NCBI RefSeq assembly: GCF_963675585.1
Contig: NZ_OY776414.1
Span: 1,157,001-1,221,000, forward strand
DNA: 64,000 nt
Direction: 5' to 3'
Source of the DNA: an uncultured Draconibacterium sp.
GTDB lineage: Bacteria; Bacteroidota; Bacteroidia; Bacteroidales; Prolixibacteraceae
Positions 45,234-52,498 of the stretch are shown here, piece after piece (position 1 is the first letter of the stretch; the number at the start of each line of letters is the position of its first letter). The notes below the pieces were generated by a model. The model did no database searches, had not been told where the DNA came from, and saw nothing but the letters and a program-made list of their open reading frames with translations. A program made the translations under genes and the position numbers.

Positions 45234-46632
45234 TTTTATTCTCGAATCAGGAATTAGTCTTTCGTTGCTTGCGCTTATTTACATCTTGTTTTTGCGCAAA
45301 GAAACCTTCTTTCGGCTCAACCGAATATTTTTATTGATTTCAGTTAGTTTTTCCATTTTACTTCCCTTTTTAAAATTTAGAATATACGAACCTAAATCCA
45401 TTATGTTGGCCGAGGTAACTGTAACTCCGTACCAAAATTTAATGGAAGCAGTTACAATTTATGGTCAAGACTTGTCGGGAACACTTGTACAAACAATTAG
45501 TTCCAGCCATTTAATCATATTTATTTATCTGGCCGGCTTGGTCTTTTTTCTCGCTCGATTGATTTTTCGCCTGATACAAATTTCGTTGTTAATTCACGGA
45601 AATCCGGTTCAGCAGGTTGGAGGAGTAAAGTTTGTATCGGTAAATAAAGAGTTTAGTCCGTTTTCGTTTCTGGGCTGGATATTTATAAATCCTGAAAAAC
45701 AGCAGGACCGGGGTTATGAAAAAATTGTGGCTCACGAAATGGAACACATCAAACAGGGACATTCGTTTGATGTTTTAATTCTTGAATTTATGACCATTAT
45801 ACAATGGTTTAATCCTTTTATGTGGTTACTAAAACGGGTTATTCGCGAAAACCACGAGTTCCTGGCTGATCAGGCAGTTCTTGGATCAGGAATTAGCGCT
45901 GCTCAGTACAAACAACTCCTGTTAAGTCAGGCAGTTGGTTTCCAAATTGAGATGGCAAATAATTTTAATACATCGCTGGTGAAAAACAGAATAAAAATGA
46001 TCTCAAAAATACGATCTTCAAAAATTGCCAATTTTAAATACGTATTTGGAATTCTGTCGGTACTTGCTTTACTAATTGTTTTTGCCTGCGAGCAAAAAGA
46101 ATCGGTTGAGGTTCAAACGCCGCTAATTCCTGAAAATTCAAAACTGGAGCTCACTCTGCAAGATGATAAAATCCGTCTGGATGGCGCTGACTCTGATATT
46201 CAAAAAATAGAGGAAATGTTAAACTCAGGGAAATTGGTTTTAACAAAAGATAGTTTGGGAAATTCATTTATTTCGGTGGTAAAAGAAGTGAAACCTAAAG
46301 TGCTCGATTCGGAAGAACAGGTATTTTTTATTGTTGAAGATATGCCGGAGTATCCGGGTGGTGATTTGGCTTTGCGTAAGTTCATAGCCAACTCGATACG
46401 CTATCCTGAAGCTGCCGTTGAAAATGGCATTCAAGGCAAAGTTTATGTAACATTTGTGGTTACCGAAAATGGCGATATTGCCAATGCTAAAATTGCGCGA
46501 GGTGTTGATCCTGTGCTTGACAAAGAGGCTCTTCGCGTCGTAAATATGCAACCCAAATGGAAACCGGGTTATCAGCGTGGAAAAGCAGTAAATGTAAGTT
46601 ACACTGTGCCAATTAATTTTGTATTACAGTAA
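45217..46632 (+). CDS. BlaR1/MecR1-type M56 metalloprotease fused to a TonB_C domain
   Basis: A 471-residue membrane sensor-protease. About four membrane helices (two near 1-60, one at about 92-118, one at about 282-296, FGILSVLALLIVFAC) flank the cytoplasmic M56 protease with zinc motif AHEMEHIKQGHS (about 171-182) and downstream ENHEFLADQAVL (third ligand Glu). The usual penicillin-binding sensor domain is missing. Instead the periplasmic C-terminus carries one TonB_C domain (about 368-471, FFIVEDMPEYPGGDLALRKF). The signal is therefore not obviously a beta-lactam. It overlaps blaI and precedes a TPR gene by 36 bp. Confidence 0.9.
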   Translation: MNNLVNFILESGISLSLLALIYILFLRKETFFRLNRIFLLISVSFSILLPFLKFRIYEPKSIMLAEVTVTPYQNLMEAVTIYGQDLSGTLVQTISSSHLIIFIYLAGLVFFLARLIFRLIQISLLIHGNPVQQVGGVKFVSVNKEFSPFSFLGWIFINPEKQQDRGYEKIVAHEMEHIKQGHSFDVLILEFMTIIQWFNPFMWLLKRVIRENHEFLADQAVLGSGISAAQYKQLLLSQAVGFQIEMANNFNTSLVKNRIKMISKIRSSKIANFKYVFGILSVLALLIVFACEQKESVEVQTPLIPENSKLELTLQDDKIRLDGADSDIQKIEEMLNSGKLVLTKDSLGNSFISVVKEVKPKVLDSEEQVFFIVEDMPEYPGGDLALRKFIANSIRYPEAAVENGIQGKVYVTFVVTENGDIANAKIARGVDPVLDKEALRVVNMQPKWKPGYQRGKAVNVSYTVPINFVLQ

Positions 46633-46668
46633 AACAAAAATCAGAAGATTAATAAGGAATAGAAAGCC

Positions 46669-47919
46669 ATGCAAATCAAAAAACAACTGTTTTTTTTAGT
46701 CGTATTTGTTTATCCTTTTATCGGATTTTCGCAAAAAAATATCGATCTGCTAATTTTAAATAAGAAATACGATCAGGCTTTAACCGAAATTGAAAAACAA
46801 ATTGAAACACATCCTAAAGCTGGTTTGTATTTGAAACAGGGAATGATTTACCAAAATCTTCAGGATTATCAACAAGCTTTGCAAGCATTTACAACCGGCT
46901 TACAATTCGCTCCCGATAATATTGAATTATTATCGCAGGCTGCCGAAAGCTTCTCTATTCTTGGAAATAACATTGATGCCATTAATTTTTATACACGAGC
47001 CTCGGATCTGGCTCCTGAAAATTTAAGTATGGCTGCAAAACTTGGTCGCGTGTACATCAACTTAAAAAATTACAAAGCTGCATACGAAGTATTTTCATCC
47101 ATTTATGAACTAGACTCTACAAATGTTTACTGGAACAAACAATTGGCCTACGCTGCATTCAGAACATTTAAACGCGAGCAGGCCAGCTACTTATACGAGA
47201 AAGTGCTGGAAGCTAATCCGCGGGATCATAGTTCGTATTCCAACCTGATTCATACCTACAATTGGAAAAAGGAGGGTGGCAAAATATTGGAAACAGTGGA
47301 TAAAGGATTGGCTCAATTCCCGAATGACCCTGAGTTGTTATACGAGCGTGCCATGTATATGTATAAAACAAAACAATATGGTTTGGCGATGGAAAACTTT
47401 GATAACTTCCTGAAGTTTGAAAAGGATCCGGCTTATGAAACCATGATGAATATTGCCATTAGTACCTATTTTGCTGATTACGTGGAAAAGGCATTGGAAC
47501 GTTTTAATAAATTAATGCAGCTTAATCCGAATGATCCCCTGGTAATGTATTACCAGAGTTTATGTTATAAAAAAATGAATGATTTTGAAAAATCGGAAGA
47601 GTTAATGCAATGGGCTATAGATGCTTCCACTCCAAATTATGTTGCCGAAATGTATCATCATTTGGGGCAAATATACGGGCAACAACGCAAGTTTAGTGAA
47701 TCGGTTATTGCTTTGGAAAAAGCACATGAACTAAACCCTAAAAAAAAGGAAGTATTGTTTGAAATTGCAACTACTTACGAAGAGTTTAATTCGAATAAAA
47801 CCCTGGCTTTAAATTATTATCGGGTTTACCTTGAAGAAGTTGGCGATGGTGGAAAAAACAGAATATATGCACTCGATCGTATTGAAAAGCTAAAGGAGGA
47901 TTTGTTTTTTGAAGAATAA
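46669..47919 (+). CDS. Exported tetratricopeptide-repeat protein
   Basis: A 416-residue protein with a signal peptide (about 1-21, LFFLVVFVYPFIGFSQ). At least nine TPR-like repeats follow, for example YLKQGMIYQNLQDYQQALQAF, LSQAAESFSILGNNIDAINFY, AAKLGRVYINLKNYKAAYEVF and MYHHLGQIYGQQRKFSESVIAL. TPR arrays form protein-binding superhelices. As last gene of the TonB-BlaI-BlaR1 cluster it could be a periplasmic partner of the TonB_C proteins; no enzymatic domain is present. Stops of this gene and the PAP2 gene converge 31 bp apart. Confidence 0.85.
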   Translation: MQIKKQLFFLVVFVYPFIGFSQKNIDLLILNKKYDQALTEIEKQIETHPKAGLYLKQGMIYQNLQDYQQALQAFTTGLQFAPDNIELLSQAAESFSILGNNIDAINFYTRASDLAPENLSMAAKLGRVYINLKNYKAAYEVFSSIYELDSTNVYWNKQLAYAAFRTFKREQASYLYEKVLEANPRDHSSYSNLIHTYNWKKEGGKILETVDKGLAQFPNDPELLYERAMYMYKTKQYGLAMENFDNFLKFEKDPAYETMMNIAISTYFADYVEKALERFNKLMQLNPNDPLVMYYQSLCYKKMNDFEKSEELMQWAIDASTPNYVAEMYHHLGQIYGQQRKFSESVIALEKAHELNPKKKEVLFEIATTYEEFNSNKTLALNYYRVYLEEVGDGGKNRIYALDRIEKLKEDLFFEE

Positions 47920-47950
47920 TTTGAAACTGTAGTTCGCTGAAAATCAGCAG

Positions 47951-48616
47951 CTAATTATTACCTCTAACTACTCTTTTTGTAAGCAAAGATTTATCCATCC
48001 ACGACTTTTTTGATTTGTAAAAAAGCAACCAGCTTGTTAAAATACCAAGTATTCCAATCAACGATCCCACAACAGTATCAATTAAAAAATGCTGCGACAA
48101 GTACACCCTCGAATATGCAGTGAGCAAAGCAATACACAAACAAATACATTTCACTACATTGTTTTTGCTAATTAACGCCAGCATAAAAAAGATATTAAAG
48201 GCAGTTGCAGTATGTCCCGACGGAAAACTATGCAGCGAATACAACCTTACCCCATCAACCAAATGAAGTTTGTAAGTTTCATAAAGTTCGAAATACTTCG
48301 ATGGCCTGTAAATATTTGTAAATAAAAACCACTTAAATAACTGAACCACAATGTTTGTGAAGATACTTCCTAATGCAAAAATCACACTTAACCTGTAATT
48401 CACAAAGAGTAAAATAGCCAGTAAAACAAGGTAGAATAATCCATCACCGAGGTTAGTTATTATCTTAAAAAAGAGATCAGCAAACCGAGAATTCCATGTA
48501 TTTAACAGAATATGCAACTCGGCTTTTGAGTAAATAAATAGCAAAATACTACTTAGTAAAATCAGTAAGCCGTACGGAATTAGAAAGTATTTATTTTCGG
48601 TTAAAAGTCGTTTCAT
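47951..48616 (-). CDS. PAP2-family membrane phosphatase
   Basis: A 221-residue protein with about six membrane helices and all three PAP2 phosphatase motifs: K-x6-RP as FKWFLFTNIYRPSKYF (about 88-103), PSGH in HSFPSGHTATAF (about 128-139), and SR-x5-H-x3-D as SRVYLSQHFLID (about 169-180). Family members dephosphorylate lipid phosphates such as phosphatidate or undecaprenyl pyrophosphate on the outer face of the inner membrane. The following GT39 gene, divergent from it, also acts on lipid-linked substrates. Confidence 0.9.
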   Translation of the reverse strand: MKRLLTENKYFLIPYGLLILLSSILLFIYSKAELHILLNTWNSRFADLFFKIITNLGDGLFYLVLLAILLFVNYRLSVIFALGSIFTNIVVQLFKWFLFTNIYRPSKYFELYETYKLHLVDGVRLYSLHSFPSGHTATAFNIFFMLALISKNNVVKCICLCIALLTAYSRVYLSQHFLIDTVVGSLIGILGILTSWLLFYKSKKSWMDKSLLTKRVVRGNN

Positions 48617-48834
48617 ACTAATTGTAGAAAATTTGGAGATTTGGTTTCAGCAAAGTGCAACTATTACGATTCAAAAAAATAGAGCCAACCAATTCGTATC
48701 AATCTCCCTAAACGGTTTCATTGTTCTTTTTTAACTTCATAATTATTGTTGCCCAAAAATAATAAATTTGCACTCCTGTAATGTTGCTGAATTGTGAAAT
48801 TTATACGGCAATAAATTAAACTAGAATTAAGAGT

Positions 48835-50394
48835 ATGAATATAAAGCCACTGAACAGTAGGTATTTACCCATTTTATTATTTCTATTTGCATTGTTGGTG
48901 TATGTTTCTTACAGCTGGGGAGTAAGTATTTATATCCTCGACGAAGCAAAAAATGCGACCTGCGCACGCGAAATGTTTGAATCGAACGATTTTTTTGTGC
49001 CAACTTTTAATTATGTACTTCGCACTGATAAACCACCTTTGCATTATTTTTTTATGATGCTATCGTATGCAATTTTTGGTGTAAATCCTTTTGCTGCCCG
49101 CTTTTTTTCGGCAGTGTTTGGGGCCTTAACAATTCTGATTACTTACTTATTTACCAAAAAATTTCTGGATAAAAGAGCAGCTTTATTTACCACTTTGGTT
49201 TTATTGGCGTCTATTCATTTGTCGCTACAATTTCATTTGGCAGTTCCCGATCCCTATCTAATTTTCTTTTTTACGGCAACACTGTTTTTGTTTTATTCGG
49301 CCTTAAAAACCAATAAGTTAAGTCATATAGTGTTGATGTATGCAGCAATCGGATTGGGAACACTTTCAAAGGGACCGGTTGCTATTTTGCTGCCGGGTCT
49401 TATTTTTTTATTGTACCTGATTTTTTCGAAGCAGTTTAAATGGAAAATAATAGCAAGCTTAAAACCTTTTTTAGGCGTGCTTATTGTTTTAGCAATAGCT
49501 GTGCCCTGGTACCTGGTTAATGGTTTACACACCAATTGGGAGTGGACACGTGGATTTTTTCTGAAACACAATGTCAACCGCTTTTCAGGAGCGATGGAAG
49601 GACATGGAGGTATATTCCTGATTACCTTTTTATACGTATTTGCAGGCTTATTTCCTTTTGCGCTTTTTTTTCCTCAGGTTTTTAAAGAAGCCTATAAAAA
49701 CAAGTCAAATAATTTTATTCTTTTTAATCTGATTGCCGGATTAACAGTAGTTGTATTTTTTTCTGTGTCGCAAACAAAACTAATTAACTACACGGTGCCG
49801 TCGTACCCATTTATCGCTGTTTTAACCGGATATTATTTTGCATTCAAACTGCAAACATTTCGGCAAATCAGAACAAATTATTTCTTTCTGCTTTTTCTTG
49901 GAATTTTGATTCCGATTGGCGGTTTTATTGGACTGAAATACGATCCTTCGCTTGCTCCGGTGAATACACAGGCTCTGTGGTTTGCCGTGCTGCCTTTGGG
50001 ATTAATTTGTGCTTATTTTTTCAGAAAAGAAATTGTGAAATTTATACTGCTTATTGGAGCAACTACACTTCTAACTGCTTGTGTGTTTTTCGCAATCGTT
50101 TTTCCGGTTTTCGATCAACAAAATCCGGTGGTTCAAAGCCTTCCACTTTTGAAAGGAAAAGAAGTTGTTTATTTTGAAAAATTTAATCCGTCCTATTCCT
50201 TTTATTTGAAGAAGAAAATCGAAAAAATAGAAGCAAATCAAATCAATGACTTTTTCAATTCGAATCCTGAAGGTGTTATCATTTCTACAAAAAAGAGATA
50301 TGAAAAAGCTGAACTTGCCGGCGATTACACCATTTTATATTCGGGCAAAGACTTGTTTGAATCACCAACAAGCATTTTAATTGGTGCGAAATAA
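48835..50394 (+). CDS. GT39/ArnT-like membrane glycosyltransferase
   Basis: A 519-residue integral membrane protein with about ten to twelve helices. The first periplasmic loop has the catalytic acidic residues in YILDEAKNATCAREMFESND and the motif RTDKPPLHYFFMMLSYAIFG, as in the ArnT/PMT (GT-C) family. These enzymes move a sugar from polyprenyl phosphate to lipid A, proteins or other acceptors on the periplasmic side. A soluble C-terminal domain (about 430-519) follows. Acceptor unknown. Codon use and composition match the neighbours. Confidence 0.88.
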   Translation: MNIKPLNSRYLPILLFLFALLVYVSYSWGVSIYILDEAKNATCAREMFESNDFFVPTFNYVLRTDKPPLHYFFMMLSYAIFGVNPFAARFFSAVFGALTILITYLFTKKFLDKRAALFTTLVLLASIHLSLQFHLAVPDPYLIFFFTATLFLFYSALKTNKLSHIVLMYAAIGLGTLSKGPVAILLPGLIFLLYLIFSKQFKWKIIASLKPFLGVLIVLAIAVPWYLVNGLHTNWEWTRGFFLKHNVNRFSGAMEGHGGIFLITFLYVFAGLFPFALFFPQVFKEAYKNKSNNFILFNLIAGLTVVVFFSVSQTKLINYTVPSYPFIAVLTGYYFAFKLQTFRQIRTNYFFLLFLGILIPIGGFIGLKYDPSLAPVNTQALWFAVLPLGLICAYFFRKEIVKFILLIGATTLLTACVFFAIVFPVFDQQNPVVQSLPLLKGKEVVYFEKFNPSYSFYLKKKIEKIEANQINDFFNSNPEGVIISTKKRYEKAELAGDYTILYSGKDLFESPTSILIGAK

Positions 50395-50424
50395 ATTAAA
50401 ACGTATGTTTTGAGGCGCAATGTG

Positions 50425-51375
50425 TCAATTCGTATTTCCGGTTTTTTCGTTTACCAGATTTGAAAGTTGTACGCGGCTTTTTACTCCGGTTTTTGTAAAA
50501 ATGCGGTGGTTGTGGTCTTTTACAGTTTGTAAGGTGATAAAAAGTTTTTCTGCTATGGCCTTGTTCGATTTGCCACTACATATCTCCAGTATAATTTCTG
50601 CTTCACGTTTCGAGATTTCATAAAGCGTACAAAAGGCATCGAAATTTATATTTTTCGAACTCTCCTGCAACTGCGAATTCAATAATATTTTAACAGGAAT
50701 AAAAACACTTGAGCCAAATAACAATATAATTGCCAGGCTTGTAGAAACAAAACCGTAGATGTTAAAAACACTCATAATGGCCGATTGGGCAACAACGATG
50801 AACAAATACAATGCGGCCCATTTTCTGGTAAAGCCTGTTTCTTTATCTAAAGTTGCACTTTGTTTGGGATAAACAAACGGATAAATAAAAAATAAATGAA
50901 TTACCAGGTTGAGCGCCACAATTATTCGCACAACAAATAAATCAGGATCTTCAGGAATTTGTAAAATTTGTTTATGTATTAACAATGCCAACACAAAAAT
51001 CAGCACTACTAAAGTTGGAAAGTATCCCCAAATGAAAACTTTGGTGAATTTATAAGCATTTAAATTGAAGGCAAATTTTAATAACATAAACCAACTCACA
51101 ACCAAAAATGGAATACCAATTATGGGAATAAAAACGGCCAGTTTGGCTGATAAATCCGGATTAAAATTCAAATCACTAATTATTAATCGTAAAGCAGTGT
51201 TTCCCCAAATTCCATAAATGTAAAACGAGAATAAAAAGATTTGCTGGTAAAGCAGTGTGGACAAGACCGGCATTTTATAACGCTGATAGTTTTGGTAGGC
51301 TATCATTATTCCAACCACGGTCATTCCTGCCGAAACCACAAATGCAATTATATACGAAATACTTTCAATCCACAT
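50425..51375 (-). CDS. Seven-helix membrane protein with LuxR-type HTH
   Basis: A 316-residue protein. The first ~240 residues form about seven membrane helices with no recognised sensor signature. The C-terminus is a complete LuxR-type HTH: YEISKREAEIILEICSGKSNKAIAEKLFITLQTVKDHNHRIFTKTGVKSR (about 255-305). The protein is therefore probably a membrane-bound transcription factor. The ATG at 51375 begins at the first helix and is preferred to a TTG at 51405. It is divergent from the next membrane-protein gene, a possible target. Confidence 0.87.
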   Translation of the reverse strand: MWIESISYIIAFVVSAGMTVVGIMIAYQNYQRYKMPVLSTLLYQQIFLFSFYIYGIWGNTALRLIISDLNFNPDLSAKLAVFIPIIGIPFLVVSWFMLLKFAFNLNAYKFTKVFIWGYFPTLVVLIFVLALLIHKQILQIPEDPDLFVVRIIVALNLVIHLFFIYPFVYPKQSATLDKETGFTRKWAALYLFIVVAQSAIMSVFNIYGFVSTSLAIILLFGSSVFIPVKILLNSQLQESSKNINFDAFCTLYEISKREAEIILEICSGKSNKAIAEKLFITLQTVKDHNHRIFTKTGVKSRVQLSNLVNEKTGNTN

Positions 51376-51580
51376 ATCAGTTGTAACTAAAGTAGTGATG
51401 TGCAATTTTACGAACTCCTTGTATTTACTGCTAACTACGAAAGTAGTGAATTATATAAATCCAACTTTAGTAGGAAGGATTTTTTTCGGTGGTGTCGTAC
51501 ATTTGAACTAACAAAAACAAAAAACAATGTTCAATGCCGAAAGGTAATGAAATAGAAAACAAAATTTAAAAATCAGAAAA

Positions 51581-52288
51581 ATGGAAAGTTTAAATCATTT
51601 TAGTTTGAAGCCTTCGGCTGGTGGTAGTTTTAGTTTTGGATGGAATAAGATATTCGGAAAAGCATTTCTGCCACTTCTTGTAGCTGTAATTATTGTTGGT
51701 ATCCTTAATGGTCCTTCGGGCGGTGCCAACTGGAAACTAAACGGAGATCATGATTTTGGTCCGATGTTATTTCTTGTACCACTGGCTTTATTTGGTATGG
51801 CTTACGCATTTTTATTTATGCCCGTAATTAAATACGGAGAAAACTATTTATTTCTAAAAGCCATGCGTGACGAAGAGGCAGATTTAAAATTATTATTCGA
51901 TGGATTTAAAACCAAGTATTTAAATATTGTTTTGGCCAATTTAATAGTTGTTGCTTTGGTTCTAATTGGATTTATAATGCTAATAATACCCGGTATTATT
52001 GTACTTTGCAGATTGTCCTTTGTTTCGTTTCTGGTAATGGACAAAGATTTGGATGCGATGAAAGCAGTTGAAAAAAGCTGGCAGATGACACGAGGTTACG
52101 GATGGACAATATTTGGAATGGGAATCATGTCGTTTTTTATAGTTATTGGCGGAATAATCGTATTTATTGTTGGAGCAATATTTTCAATTATGTGGATTCA
52201 CGCAGCTTTTGCTTCGTTGTACCAGGCGGTATTGAATCAAATGGATGATGACAATCCAATTCCTATTTTGGGAGTAAACGAAGAATAA
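51581..52288 (+). CDS. Integral membrane protein of unknown function (DUF975-like)
   Basis: A 235-residue protein with about six hydrophobic segments. SFSFGWNKIFGKAFLPLLVAVIIVGIL at the start, LIIPGIIVLCRLSFVSFLVMDKDLDAMKAVEKSWQMTRGYGWTIFGMGIM in the middle and HAAFASLYQAVL at the end resemble the repeated helix pairs of the DUF975/GlpQ-membrane-domain group (W-x-M-T-R-G after a short amphipathic helix). These proteins have no defined activity. Own terminator downstream; the membrane LuxR protein is encoded divergently 205 bp away. Confidence 0.7.
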   Translation: MESLNHFSLKPSAGGSFSFGWNKIFGKAFLPLLVAVIIVGILNGPSGGANWKLNGDHDFGPMLFLVPLALFGMAYAFLFMPVIKYGENYLFLKAMRDEEADLKLLFDGFKTKYLNIVLANLIVVALVLIGFIMLIIPGIIVLCRLSFVSFLVMDKDLDAMKAVEKSWQMTRGYGWTIFGMGIMSFFIVIGGIIVFIVGAIFSIMWIHAAFASLYQAVLNQMDDDNPIPILGVNEE

Positions 52289-52310
52289 AAACAAAAAACA
52301 GTTCAAGCGA

Positions 52311-52338
52311 AAAACCCGGATATTATCCGGGTTTTTTT
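52311..52338 (+). terminator. Terminator after the membrane-protein gene
   Basis: AAAACCCGGAT (52311-52321) pairs with ATCCGGGTTTT (52325-52335), extending into seven T. It lies 22 bp after the stop. Confidence 0.92.
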
Positions 52339-52498
52339 ATGCCTAATTAGTCGCATTTAAAACCATAAAATACACTTAAACTTAAACTAACCCGTTTGTA
52401 ATTCAGACTAAACCGGAATACAGAATAGTTAGAATTTAACATTTGTCCGTTTTATTTTATAAAATGCTTTGTGTATTTTGGAAACTTAAAATTTATCT

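Noticed and set aside
45217-46632. Beta-lactam resistance sensor
   Set aside because: The BlaR1-like protein has no penicillin-binding domain, and no beta-lactamase is encoded in the window.
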